From: Rhizobium leguminosarum | GTDB taxonomy: Bacteria; Pseudomonadota; Alphaproteobacteria; Rhizobiales; Rhizobiaceae | Direction: 5' to 3' | NCBI RefSeq assembly: GCF_001652265.1 | Contig: NZ_LWBS01000097.1 | Coordinates: forward strand, 1 to 64,000 | Length of the DNA stretch: 64,000 bases | Part shown: piece after piece, positions 1 to 8,221 of the stretch | Numbering within the stretch: the stretch's first letter is position 1 | How the letters are laid out: every line of letters begins with the position of its first letter | Position numbers and translations under genes: made by a program | Notes under the pieces: generated by a model | Told to the model about the DNA's origin: nothing | Seen by the model: only the letters and a program-made list of their open reading frames with translations | Databases searched by the model: none

Positions 1-338
1 GCACAGTCCTGTCGCTTCGGCGTCAGCCGCTCCGACAGCAGCGCAAGCACCGGGTCGTGGCGCAGCGTGTCGTGATCATCGACATCCTCGTAGCCCAGCG
101 CGATCGCCGCAATGCGCTGCCCGACCAGCGTGCGGGTGCTGTGGACCGTGCACTTGCGATCGCGGCCATCAACGAAGCAGGCGGCCACCCGGTCGAACAG
201 CCCGATGGCCGCATCGACGTGACGAAGCAGCAGCGCACCGGCATCCGAGGTGATCGCGCCGCCGTCGAAACCAGCGACGACTTTGTGGCCGTCGAAGCCT
301 TTAAATTCCAACTGCGCGGAGATACAGTCTGTTTGCAT
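1..338 (-). CDS. IS1380-family transposase, N-terminal part (cut by window edge)
   Basis: Reading the minus strand from an ATG at 338 gives an open frame to the window edge. It begins MQTDCISAQLEFKGFDGHKV and continues with GGAITSDAGALLLR and TVHSTRTLVGQRIAAIALGYED. These blocks are typical of the start of IS1380-family DDE transposases. About 112 residues are visible, and the family is usually 400-460 residues long. A GGAGG-like ribosome site lies a few bases before the ATG. The gene points out of the window, so whether the element is complete cannot be judged. The frame has no stop inside the window. Confidence 0.85.
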   Translation of the reverse strand, partial: MQTDCISAQLEFKGFDGHKVVAGFDGGAITSDAGALLLRHVDAAIGLFDRVAACFVDGRDRKCTVHSTRTLVGQRIAAIALGYEDVDDHDTLRHDPVLALLSERLTPKRQDC

Positions 339-440
339 CGGGGCCTCCTTAGCGAATCTGGTAAGCCTTTGTAGCAAAAGCAGTTTCTCAGATTCGCAGC
401 CCCGATGCACCCCTTACTTTGAGAGATTCGGGTTAAAGCG
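1..440 (-). mobile_element. IS1380-family insertion sequence, one end
   Basis: The transposase start (338) is followed outward by about 100 bp of non-coding sequence that reaches the point where diguanylate cyclase coding begins. This stretch has short repeated AGATTCG/CGAATCT blocks at about 353-436, and an inverted pair GCATCGGGGC (about 336-345) and GCCCCGATGC (about 398-407). The outer boundary was placed at about 430-445 because the reading frame after it matches a GGDEF protein. I could not define the terminal inverted repeat or a target duplication, since the other end is outside the window. Confidence 0.6.
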
Positions 441-845
441 CTGACATCTGAGAAGCGTCCATATTCAATCGCGATGCTGGATGTCGATCACTTCAAGTCG
501 ATCAACGACAACTTCTCTCACATGATCGGCGACCGGGTCCTGGGTGCCATTGGAACTATATTGCGCGGCCAGCTACGCATTACCGATCAGGCAATTCGGT
601 TTGGCGGCGAGGAATTCGTCGTCCTGTTCGCCGGCGCTCCCCGAGGCGCCGCAGATCTCTGCGAGAGGCTGCGTTCAGCCATTGAACGATGGGACTGGTC
701 TGAGATCTGCAACGGGCTGCACGTCACGATCAGCATAGGTCTCGCCAGTACCCTGTCTGCCAAGTCTCCGAACGAGATTTTGGCGATCGCCGATCAGAAT
801 CTCTATACGGCGAAAAAGAGCGGTCGCAATCGCGTTGTTTCGTAG
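441..845 (+). pseudogene. Diguanylate cyclase (GGDEF) fragment, 5' end removed by the insertion sequence
   Basis: The frame reads SEKRPYSIAMLDVDHFKSIND, which belongs inside a GGDEF domain, then runs to a normal C-terminus at 845. The active-site loop GGEEF is at about 603-617. An RxxD inhibitory-site motif (RITD) lies five residues before it, so the surviving part looks catalytically unspoiled. The usual domain start (LTGLxNR region) and any sensor domain are missing. The upstream frame closes at 420-422, within insertion-sequence DNA. An ATG at 474 could be used, but it would start inside the domain. The fragment is probably inactive. Confidence 0.8.
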
Positions 846-919
846 CGGGCGTTCCGTAACTTTCGGGCAAAGTTCGCAGTCTCACAAATCGGGGCGGATC
901 GTCTGTGGGAGAGGTGTGT

Positions 920-1729
920 TTATAGCCCCTCGATGTCGAGGATGAACGCGAATTCGCCAGCAAGCCCCGGCGAGTAGGCGATGACGGGTCCGCCCTGTGC
1001 AAGCAGCCTGTCGACCGGCGGCATCGCCACCACAGCGCCGGCCTCTTCGGCGATCAGCGCGCCGGCGAGCATGTCCCAGGCATTGAGATGGCGTTCGTAA
1101 TAAAGGTCGGCAGCACCCTCGGCAACGCGAACGAGGTCGATCGCGGCCGCGCCCATGCGGCGATAATCCATGCCGCGTTCGTGGAGCCGCCGCGAGAGCG
1201 CGAGATGGTCGTCGAAGCTCGTCTTGCGGGAATGGCCGAGAATGACAAGCGCATTGGCCGGATCGGCGGTCGCCGCCGCATGGACCGGAATCCCATCCTT
1301 GAAGGCGCCACCGCCGCGCACGGCGTGAAAGACCTTGTCTCCGGCGGCGTCGTAGACCACGCCGATCTCGACCTTTCCGCCGACGACGAAGGCGATTGAG
1401 ACGCCCCAGTGCCGGAAGCCCCTGATATAGTTGGTCGTGCCGTCGATCGGATCGACGACCCAGGTACCGCCCTCGCCCGATCGTCCGCCGCTCTCTTCGC
1501 CCATGAACGTATCATCAGGAAAGCGCGAGAGCAGGCCGTCGCGGATTGCCTGCTCGGCCCTCCTGTCGGCGATGGTGACGAAATCCTGCAATCCCTTGTT
1601 CTCGACGGCGAGGGTGCCGGGGTCAGAGTCGCGCCGAAACCGGGCAACCTCCCGTCCGACCTCGAGGGCGACGGTGATCGCGACCTCCGCCCGTGCGCGG
1701 ATGGCGGCAGGATCGAATGCGGAATTCAT
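920..1729 (-). CDS. Inositol monophosphatase family phosphatase
   Basis: The 269-residue protein has the metal-binding signature of Mg-dependent sugar or inositol phosphatases: GEES at residues 77-80, WVVDPIDGTTN at 90-100 and NAWDMLAG at 217-223. Family members remove phosphate from inositol phosphates, sugar phosphates or 3'-phosphoadenosine phosphates; the exact substrate cannot be read from sequence. It is the last gene of the minus-strand operon, and its ATG overlaps the LacI stop codon. The context of ABC importer plus glycerophosphodiesterase suggests that it dephosphorylates a product released from an imported phosphodiester. A cytoplasmic location is expected because no signal peptide is seen. 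Confidence 0.88.
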   Translation of the reverse strand: MNSAFDPAAIRARAEVAITVALEVGREVARFRRDSDPGTLAVENKGLQDFVTIADRRAEQAIRDGLLSRFPDDTFMGEESGGRSGEGGTWVVDPIDGTTNYIRGFRHWGVSIAFVVGGKVEIGVVYDAAGDKVFHAVRGGGAFKDGIPVHAAATADPANALVILGHSRKTSFDDHLALSRRLHERGMDYRRMGAAAIDLVRVAEGAADLYYERHLNAWDMLAGALIAEEAGAVVAMPPVDRLLAQGGPVIAYSPGLAGEFAFILDIEGL

Positions 1730-2733
1730 TACGAAGTCCTTCTTTTGATCAGTGTCACCGGCGTGAATTCGACACGCGCCGTCAGGTTCGGCTCGACTAT
1801 GCGGCTCATCAGCAGGTCGACCGTCTTTTCGGCCTGGACGTCGCAGGGTTGGCGGATGGTCGTGAGATCGTAGGCGGTCCAGCTCGCCTGAGGAATGTCG
1901 TCATGGCCGATGATGGAGAGCGGCGGCGCATCATCGCGGCCGCGGCCCCGCATGATGCGATCGACCACGCCGCAGGCCATGTAGTCGTTGGCGCAGAACA
2001 GCCCGTCGATGCCGGATGCGGCAAGTTCGGCTGCCGCATCATAGCCGCTCCGGTAGTCGTTGATCCTGACCTGCAGAAACTGCGCCTCGACGCCGAACTG
2101 CTTGCAGTGTGCGATGAAGGCCTCGCTGCGCCGCCGCGCCGTATAGGATATGGCCGGGGCGGCCATCACGGCGGGCTTTCGCACGCCGCTGTCGATCAGG
2201 TGGGTGGCGGCGAGATGGCCGGCCATGCGGTCGTCGGAGATGATGCGGTCGACGAAGGGAATGTCGTTGCCCTTGTTGATCAGCACGATCGGCACACCCT
2301 CGGCCGCGCACTGCTCGCAGATCTCGGTCGGCGGCGCGTCCGAGGTGACGATGACGCCTGATACGGCGTAATGCAGCAGCTGGCCGATGACCGTCGAAGT
2401 ATCGGCCTCCGGCGAGGTTGGCAGCAGGATGGGGCGAAAATTGCGGGCGAGCAGCACTCTTGCCAGATTCTCGATCTGCAACGTGCGGAACGGGTTGTCG
2501 AGGCCGGCGGCGACGAGGCCGACGAGATCGGAGCGTTTGTTGGTCAGGCTTCGGGCAAGATAGTTCACCCGGTAGCCGAGTTCCTTGGCCGCTTGGTAGA
2601 CCTTTTCGCGCGTCTTCGGCGAGACGCTGGCATCCGGCGTGAAGGCGCGCGACACGGCAGCGCGCGAGACGCCGGCCACGCGCGCCACGTCGAAGGAGGT
2701 TACCTTGCGCGGTCCCTTATCCTTGTCTGCCAA
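1729..2733 (-). CDS. LacI-family transcriptional regulator
   Basis: This 334-residue regulator has an N-terminal helix-turn-helix (FDVARVAGVSRAAVSRAFT, residues 14-32), a hinge helix (YLARSLTNK, 58-66) and a periplasmic-binding-protein-like ligand domain. The only sensible start is a TTG at 2733, preceded by GGGAAAA. No ATG occurs before the helix-turn-helix. The gene overlaps the end of the phosphodiesterase gene by 17 bp. Being encoded inside the importer operon, it most likely represses that operon in response to the imported compound or a breakdown product. A candidate operator lies upstream of the solute-binding gene at 8355-8370. Confidence 0.9.
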   Translation of the reverse strand: MADKDKGPRKVTSFDVARVAGVSRAAVSRAFTPDASVSPKTREKVYQAAKELGYRVNYLARSLTNKRSDLVGLVAAGLDNPFRTLQIENLARVLLARNFRPILLPTSPEADTSTVIGQLLHYAVSGVIVTSDAPPTEICEQCAAEGVPIVLINKGNDIPFVDRIISDDRMAGHLAATHLIDSGVRKPAVMAAPAISYTARRRSEAFIAHCKQFGVEAQFLQVRINDYRSGYDAAAELAASGIDGLFCANDYMACGVVDRIMRGRGRDDAPPLSIIGHDDIPQASWTAYDLTTIRQPCDVQAEKTVDLLMSRIVEPNLTARVEFTPVTLIKRRTS

Positions 2734-3496
2734 CTGCTTTTTCCCTGCCTGCCGGTGGCCGCATCAGATCGGGCAGATCCGTGCAGATGCCGAGAACCGG
2801 AAGTTTCATGATATCAGCGAGGATGGCCGGCCGCTCCTCGTGCCAAAGCACGATCTCGCGGCCTTCCTCGAAGGCGCGACGCATCAGTGCGTCGGTCACC
2901 AGATCCTGCGGACGCTCGCCTGCTCTCTCCCAGCAAAGATGCAGAATATCGGCGCCGGCCTCGTCGCCGAGCGCATGCGGATCGTGGCCGACACGGATCA
3001 GTACGGAAAGCGGAAAATCGCAGGCGGCGTCGCGGAGCTCGCGCACCTGAGTCGTATCGAAGGAACCGAGACAGGCGAAACGCTGGTTCATCTCGGCAAG
3101 GTGCCGCCAGCAGCGCATGCCGGTCCCAGGCGCCTTCAGCTCGACATAGAGACCGGTTCCGGTCTCGCGGCCGAGTGCGGCCACTTCCGAAAAACTCGGC
3201 ACGTCGACGCCGTCGAGCCCTGCAAGCTCCGCCGCCGTCATCTCGGAAATGCGGCGGTCGATGCCGAAGACGCGCTCGAGGTGGTCGTCATGCGAGACGA
3301 CGACCACGCCGTCCTTCGTCAGTTGCGTGTCGAGCTCCCACATCTCAGCCCCGAGTTCGGCGGCACGGCGGAAAGCGGCGATCGTATTCTCGCGTTCATG
3401 GCCACTGGCGCCGCGATGGCCGATGCAGAAGGGAAGCCGGCCCTTGGCCGTTGGCCAACCGTAACGCTGGAAGAATGCCGAGAAATCGCGGGGCAT
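2717..3496 (-). CDS. Glycerophosphodiester phosphodiesterase family protein
   Basis: The 259-residue protein begins with the GDPD signature GHRGASGHERENT (HRG at 27-29, E36-N37-T38). It continues with the metal ligands ELD (54-56) and the second catalytic histidine in SHDDHL (69). The family hydrolyses glycerophosphodiesters to glycerol 3-phosphate plus an alcohol, or cleaves related phosphodiesters. There is no signal peptide, so it should act in the cytoplasm, like UgpQ, on a compound delivered by the ABC importer next to it. Its ATG overlaps the stop of the ATPase gene by one base, which indicates translational coupling. Confidence 0.9.
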   Translation of the reverse strand: MPRDFSAFFQRYGWPTAKGRLPFCIGHRGASGHERENTIAAFRRAAELGAEMWELDTQLTKDGVVVVSHDDHLERVFGIDRRISEMTAAELAGLDGVDVPSFSEVAALGRETGTGLYVELKAPGTGMRCWRHLAEMNQRFACLGSFDTTQVRELRDAACDFPLSVLIRVGHDPHALGDEAGADILHLCWERAGERPQDLVTDALMRRAFEEGREIVLWHEERPAILADIMKLPVLGICTDLPDLMRPPAGREKAVGRQG

Positions 3497-4551
3497 CAGA
3501 GCCTCCTGCCGTTTTCGTCGAAAACGAATACGCCGCGGCTGTCGATCGCCCAGCGGACGTCGTCGCCGACGTGGATATCACTGCGTACCGGCTGGATGGA
3601 GCGCAGCAGTGGTCCGCCGGCAAGAGCCACGTCGTAGAGGTTCTCGCGACCCTGTGTTTCGGCGAAGGTGATCTTGCCGGGCACGGTTATGTCGCCTGCC
3701 GGCGTAAAATGCTCCGGCCGGACGCCGAGCATCAGCTTCGTGCCCTCGGCGGCGCCGATGGTCACAGGCAGCGGCACACGGATCTCGCTTTGCGGGATTG
3801 TGAAGGCGCCCTTGTCCACGACGCCGCGCAGGAAGGTGATCGGCGGATTGCCGAGAAAGCCGGCAACGAAGGCAGTCTTCGGATCGTTGTACATTTCGGC
3901 CGGCGTGGCGATCTGGACGATCTCGCCTTCCTTCATGATGGCGATGCGGTCGCACATGCTCATCGCTTCCACCTGGTCATGGGTGACGAGAATGGCGGTG
4001 ATGCCGGTTTCGCGCTGCAGGCGGCGGATTTCCGAGCGCATTTCGAGGCGCAGCTTGGCGTCGAGATTGGCGAGTGGCTCGTCGAGCAGCAGCACATCCG
4101 GCTTGCGGATCAGCGCGCGCGCCAGGGCCACGCGCTGCTGCTGGCCGCCGGAAAGCTCGGCCGGCCTGCGGCCCATCAGGTTGCCGATCTGAACGAGGGC
4201 GGCGATGCGGTCGACCTCCTTGCGGATTTCGGCGGCCGGCATGCCCTTCACCTTCAGCGGAAAGCCGATGTTCTCGGTAACCGTCATGTGCGGATAGAGT
4301 GCATAGGACTGGAAGACGACGCCGACATTGCGAGCCTGGCTCGGCAGGTCGGTAACGTCACGGTCGCCGAAGAGGATGCGTCCGCCGCTTGGCCGATGGA
4401 TGCCGCAGACGGAAAACAGCGTCGTCGATTTGCCACAGCCGGACGGGCCGAGCAGCGCCAGCATCTCCCCGTTGCCGACTTCGAGCGTCATGTTCTCGAT
4501 GACTTTGGTGGAGCCGAAGCTCTTTGAAAAATTGTCGAGGAGGATGCGCAT
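3496..4551 (-). CDS. ABC transporter ATP-binding protein (MalK/UgpC type)
   Basis: The 351-residue ATPase has Walker [10 protein letters not shown] (35-43), the signature LSGGQQQR (133-140), Walker B VLLLDEP (153-159) and the switch histidine (191). A C-terminal TOBE-like region follows, as in CUT1 importers for sugars and glycerol phosphate. It pairs with the two permeases and the solute-binding protein upstream. Start and stop codons overlap by one base on both sides. Substrate specificity cannot come from this subunit. Confidence 0.93.
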   Translation of the reverse strand: MRILLDNFSKSFGSTKVIENMTLEVGNGEMLALLGPSGCGKSTTLFSVCGIHRPSGGRILFGDRDVTDLPSQARNVGVVFQSYALYPHMTVTENIGFPLKVKGMPAAEIRKEVDRIAALVQIGNLMGRRPAELSGGQQQRVALARALIRKPDVLLLDEPLANLDAKLRLEMRSEIRRLQRETGITAILVTHDQVEAMSMCDRIAIMKEGEIVQIATPAEMYNDPKTAFVAGFLGNPPITFLRGVVDKGAFTIPQSEIRVPLPVTIGAAEGTKLMLGVRPEHFTPAGDITVPGKITFAETQGRENLYDVALAGGPLLRSIQPVRSDIHVGDDVRWAIDSRGVFVFDENGRRL

Positions 4552-5393
4552 CAGCCTTTGCTCCCGCCGCCGTAGATGTTCATGAGATATTTGTTGAAGA
4601 GCGCGTAAGCGATCAGCACCGGAATGAGGTAGAAGAGGCCGACCGCCTTGAACATGTTGAAATCGTAATTGTTGTCGTCAGCGAGGAAGCCCGCGAGATA
4701 GACCGACAGCACCTGCACCTGATTACCAGGCGCCAGCACCTGCGGCAGGATGAACTCGCCCCAGCCGGAGAGGAAAGAGAAGAGGCCGAGCGCCATGATG
4801 CCGGGCTTGACCTGCGGCAGCACGAGGCTGCGCCAGACCCGGAAGCGCGAGGCGCCGTCGACGACGCCGGCCATCTCGATTTCCCACGGCACGGTGTCGT
4901 AAAAGCCCTTCATCAACCAAATGCCGAGCGGCAGGTCGATCGCCGCCTTTACCAGGATGACGCCGATCAGCGAATTGTAGAGGCCGATCATCTGCAGCAC
5001 GATGAAGATAGCGATGATCAGCGTCACCGACGGGAAGGCATGCAGCACCATGACGCCGGCGAGGAAGAAGCCGCGCGCCGGTACGTTCAGCCGTGACAGC
5101 ACGTAGCCCGCCATCGACGAGACGATAAGCACGAGGCTGGTGGTGCAGGCAGCAAAGAGCAGGGTATTCACAGTCACCTGCCAGATGTTCGCCTTGCCCT
5201 CCGTCGTCTGCCAGAGGAATCGCCAGTGGTCGAGCGTCAAGCCGGAGGGTAGCAGTGCATCCGCCTGCTTGACGGTCACGGTGTCGAGGAAGAGATAGAC
5301 ATACATCAGGAGCAGCGGCAGGCTGACGATGGTCAGCGCCGTTATGACAGGCCAGCTGCGGTAATTTGCCGAGGGCTGCGATCGTTCGGCCAT
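4551..5393 (-). CDS. ABC transporter permease (MalG/UgpE type)
   Basis: About 280 residues with six predicted membrane helices and the EAA loop (region IEMAGVVDGASRFRVWRSLVLP) that contacts the ATPase. The ATG at 5393 was chosen over a TTG at 5399 because GAGGA lies at the right distance before it and the TTG would overlap the previous stop. It forms the inner-membrane channel with the larger permease upstream. Confidence 0.9.
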   Translation of the reverse strand: MAERSQPSANYRSWPVITALTIVSLPLLLMYVYLFLDTVTVKQADALLPSGLTLDHWRFLWQTTEGKANIWQVTVNTLLFAACTTSLVLIVSSMAGYVLSRLNVPARGFFLAGVMVLHAFPSVTLIIAIFIVLQMIGLYNSLIGVILVKAAIDLPLGIWLMKGFYDTVPWEIEMAGVVDGASRFRVWRSLVLPQVKPGIMALGLFSFLSGWGEFILPQVLAPGNQVQVLSVYLAGFLADDNNYDFNMFKAVGLFYLIPVLIAYALFNKYLMNIYGGGSKG

Positions 5394-5395
5394 GG

Positions 5396-6697
5396 TCAAT
5401 CCTCGATCAAGGGCTTGGCGACAAGCGTGCCGTAGTTGAAAACGCGCAGATAGAGGAGCGACAGCGTCACTCCGATGACGACGAGCACCAAGGCCATGGC
5501 GGCACCCAAGCCGTATTCGAGGTTGCCGGCATAGTTCCTCAGCGCAGTGTGATAGGCCGAGAGCGCCCAGACTTCGGTGGCATTGCCCGGTCCGCCATTG
5601 GTGGCGAGCAGGATTTCATTGAAGGAGGCAAGCAGCGACAAGGTCTGGTAGCAGGTGACGAAGAGGATTGGCCAGCGCATCTGCGGCAGGATGATGTAGC
5701 GGATCTGCTGCCCGCGGGAGGCGCCGTCGACCTCGCTCGCATAGAACTGGCTTTTCGGAATGGCCTTCATCGCCGAGGAGAAGACCAGCATGCCCATGGA
5801 GGCGCCGATGAAGCCGTTGATCATCACGACGAAGATCCAGGCGTTGTAGGCGTTGTCGAGAAGATAGTTCTTTGGCGGATAGCCGAACTTGCCCATCAGG
5901 ATCGAAATGAACCCGGTGTCCCAGGCGAGCCACTTCCACAGCATGACGTAGATGACGACGGGGGTGATGCGCGGCAGGAGCCAGATGCCGCGGAAGATCG
6001 AGGCCGGCGTCGGCGGCATGTAATGCGTCCAGATGGCCAGCAGCAGCGCATAGCCGACATTGAACAGCATCAGCACTAGCGCGACGTAGAGCACGGTATT
6101 CAACAGCACGCGCGCCATGTCGGGCGAGCTTGTCATGCGCGAGAAATTATCGGTCGTCCAAACCCAGCCAGTATACGTGGCCTTGGCGACCGTTTCCTTC
6201 TGCTCAGCTGTCAGTTTGAAACCCAGACTATCCAGCGCCGAAAGGAGCTGCTCCTTGCTGTCGAAGCGGGTGTTGAGGACGGAACGGTTGAACTGTTCGG
6301 AGATCTGCTTGACGTCGCGCGTCGAAGGCCGGTCGGCGAGATCCTTGATCATGCGCTCGACGTCGCGGCGTGCCGTGAACACCTCACCTGCATGTTTGGT
6401 GCGCAATTCCGCGGCAATCCCCGGTGTAAGCCCGAGGCCTTCGATGGCCTTGAGGCCCGCCTCGTCGATCGCGTAGCGCGGTCCGGCCATTTCGGCGGCA
6501 ATGTCTGGTATCGCCGATTTCAGCGCGATCAGGGAATTCGGTGCGATCTGGTAGACACCGCCTGATATGCCGGTCGCCGTCGTCATGCTGGTCATCGAGA
6601 AGACCGCCGTCAGAACGACCGGCATCAGGAAGAAGAGGATGATCATGATCGCCGCAGGCGCAATCATCAACAGTCCGAGCATTCTGGACGATTTCAT
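5396..6697 (-). CDS. ABC transporter permease (MalF-like, with large insert after the first helix)
   Basis: The protein is 433 residues when started at the ATG at 6697, which has GAGGGGGC before it. Ordinary CUT1 permeases are about 290-310. After the first membrane helix (MKSSRMLGLLMIAPAAIMII and following) there are about 140 mostly polar residues rich in Lys, Glu and Asp. This insert contains a short TPGIAAELR/FKLTAEQKE pattern that could form paired helical repeats. The second helix begins near LLNTVLYVALVLMLFNVGYALL, and the EAA loop (SEVDGASRGQQIRYIILPQM) is present. The insert resembles in position the periplasmic P2 loop of E. coli MalF, which touches the binding protein. Confidence 0.88.
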   Translation of the reverse strand: MKSSRMLGLLMIAPAAIMIILFFLMPVVLTAVFSMTSMTTATGISGGVYQIAPNSLIALKSAIPDIAAEMAGPRYAIDEAGLKAIEGLGLTPGIAAELRTKHAGEVFTARRDVERMIKDLADRPSTRDVKQISEQFNRSVLNTRFDSKEQLLSALDSLGFKLTAEQKETVAKATYTGWVWTTDNFSRMTSSPDMARVLLNTVLYVALVLMLFNVGYALLLAIWTHYMPPTPASIFRGIWLLPRITPVVIYVMLWKWLAWDTGFISILMGKFGYPPKNYLLDNAYNAWIFVVMINGFIGASMGMLVFSSAMKAIPKSQFYASEVDGASRGQQIRYIILPQMRWPILFVTCYQTLSLLASFNEILLATNGGPGNATEVWALSAYHTALRNYAGNLEYGLGAAMALVLVVIGVTLSLLYLRVFNYGTLVAKPLIED

Positions 6698-6762
6698 GGA
6701 AGCCCCCTCGTCGTGGACCGACCGGGCAGCGCTGCCGCCGCCCGGAAGAGTGCTTCGATCCC

Positions 6763-6877
6763 AGAGCATGATGCCGAAAAGTGTGAGCGGTTTTCGGACG
6801 ACATCATGCTCTAACCCTTTAATTTAGAACAGGATTTCAGATTTCAGGCCGAGTCGGCCTGAAATCATCCTGTTCTA
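6763..6877. repeat. RIME1-type intergenic mosaic element, copy 1
   Basis: Two adjacent long palindromes make up the element. The outer arms are AGAGCATGATG and ATCATGCTCT (6763-6812) around a GTGTGAGCGGTTTTCGGACG core, then TAGAACAGGATTTCA and its mirror ending CTGTTCTA (to 6877) around CAGGCCGAGTCGGCCTG. The same layout recurs at 17027-17140 and 44632-44742. This matches the described rhizobial intergenic mosaic element RIME1. On the minus strand its terminal TAG is the stop codon of the solute-binding gene, so the element sits exactly between the binding-protein gene and the permease genes of one operon. Confidence 0.85.
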
Positions 6878-8221
6878 GCGGATGACGATCTTGTCGCCGA
6901 GCGTGCTCTTCAGCTCGCTCTCTGCATCACTGACCGCGGCGTCTACGGTCTTGGCGCCGGTCCAGGATGCCTCGAGGTTCTTCCACATGATGTTCCAATA
7001 TTTGCCGAAATCGGAATTGTTCGGCATCGCATTGGCATGCGGCAGCAGGCGCTCGGTGGCTTCACGCGTCCAGCGGTCGGCCGAGTAGAAGTCGACCGTC
7101 GATTCCGACTTGGAGATGCCGAGATGGGCTGATTTGACCGCATGCAGCGCGTTGGTGCGCGGCTCGGAGGCGATCTTGACCAACTGGGCGGCGATCTCGG
7201 TGTCTTCCTGGTCGTGACCTGCGGTCAGCAGGTAGACAAGCGGATGGGTCAGTGTGTTGGCCTTGCCGCCTTCGCCGGCGGGGATCAGCGTGAAGATCAC
7301 GTTACCGAAGAAGTCCTTCAGGCCTTCTTGGTTGACGAGGCGGGCATAATGCCAGGTGCCGCCGTCCCAGATGCCGGCCTTACCGGTGGCGACTTCTTTC
7401 CACCACTGGTCGCCCGGCATGCCGATGTGGTTCTTCTTGGTGACGCCTGCCTTCACGGCATCGGTGAAGAACTGATAGGTGCGGGTCATCGCCGCCTTGT
7501 CGAAAACGAGCTTGCCGCCTTCTTCCATCGTGCCGCCGAAGCTGGTGTAGAACTGCCAGTAATCAGGGCCGTTGCTGGTACGCGGATAAAAACCGTAGCC
7601 GGCCTGGACGAGACCCTTGTCCTGCATCTTCTTGGCGTCTTCGAGCAGGTTCTTCATGGTGTACTTGCCGTCCTGGACGTTCTGCGGCAGCGCATCCAGA
7701 TCGGCATCGCTGTAACCGATCGCCTTCATGTAAGGCTTCCAGAAGAACATCGGGCGGGATTCGGCGTCCTGCGGGATACCGTAGACGGTGCCGTTATAGG
7801 ACGCGATCTGCAGCAGGTTTTCATAGATGTCGCTGAGCGGCCATGAGTCGAGATCGACATAATCTTCGATCGGGACGATGAGCCCGGCCTGCGACCAGGG
7901 GGCGATGTCTTCATGGCCGCTGACGACGATATTCGGGGCGGTCTTGGCTTCGGCGGCAAGGGTCAGCGCCTGCTTGAAGTCCTCCCAGGCCGAATAAGGC
8001 TTCTTCTCGACGGTGATCTTCAGGTCTTCGCCCTTGAGAGCAGCTTCGCGCTGCAGCTGCTGGGCTGCGATCTCGATGGCGTCGAGGCGATAGACGTCGT
8101 TCGGGCCGGTGCCGCCGGCCCAGACGCTGATGTGAACGTCCTTGGCAAGTGCAATTGCGGAGGTCGAGGCCAGGATGGCGGCTGCGACGGCAAGCGATTT
8201 CAGTGTCGGCAAAATGGTCAT
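6875..8221 (-). CDS. ABC transporter solute-binding protein (family 1 sugar type)
   Basis: The protein is 448 residues from the ATG at 8221. A typical signal peptide is visible (MTILPTLKSLAVAAAILAST through AIALA, cleaved before KDVHISVWAGG). The first ATG-like codon further upstream would bury this signal, so 8221 was preferred; GGGAGACGAAGA precedes it. The mature protein resembles UgpB/MalE-type binding proteins (EDFKQALTLAAEAKTAPNI, GKAGIWDGGTWHYARL). It is the first gene of the operon and should set substrate choice. The stop codon is supplied by the edge of the RIME element. Confidence 0.9.
   Translation of the reverse strand: MTILPTLKSLAVAAAILASTSAIALAKDVHISVWAGGTGPNDVYRLDAIEIAAQQLQREAALKGEDLKITVEKKPYSAWEDFKQALTLAAEAKTAPNIVVSGHEDIAPWSQAGLIVPIEDYVDLDSWPLSDIYENLLQIASYNGTVYGIPQDAESRPMFFWKPYMKAIGYSDADLDALPQNVQDGKYTMKNLLEDAKKMQDKGLVQAGYGFYPRTSNGPDYWQFYTSFGGTMEEGGKLVFDKAAMTRTYQFFTDAVKAGVTKKNHIGMPGDQWWKEVATGKAGIWDGGTWHYARLVNQEGLKDFFGNVIFTLIPAGEGGKANTLTHPLVYLLTAGHDQEDTEIAAQLVKIASEPRTNALHAVKSAHLGISKSESTVDFYSADRWTREATERLLPHANAMPNNSDFGKYWNIMWKNLEASWTGAKTVDAAVSDAESELKSTLGDKIVIR

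Noticed and set aside
2887..4527. Long plus-strand frame of 546 codons opposite the GDPD and ATPase genes
   Set aside because: It lies antisense to two genes with complete motifs and has the arginine/histidine-rich composition typical of GC-rich shadow frames.
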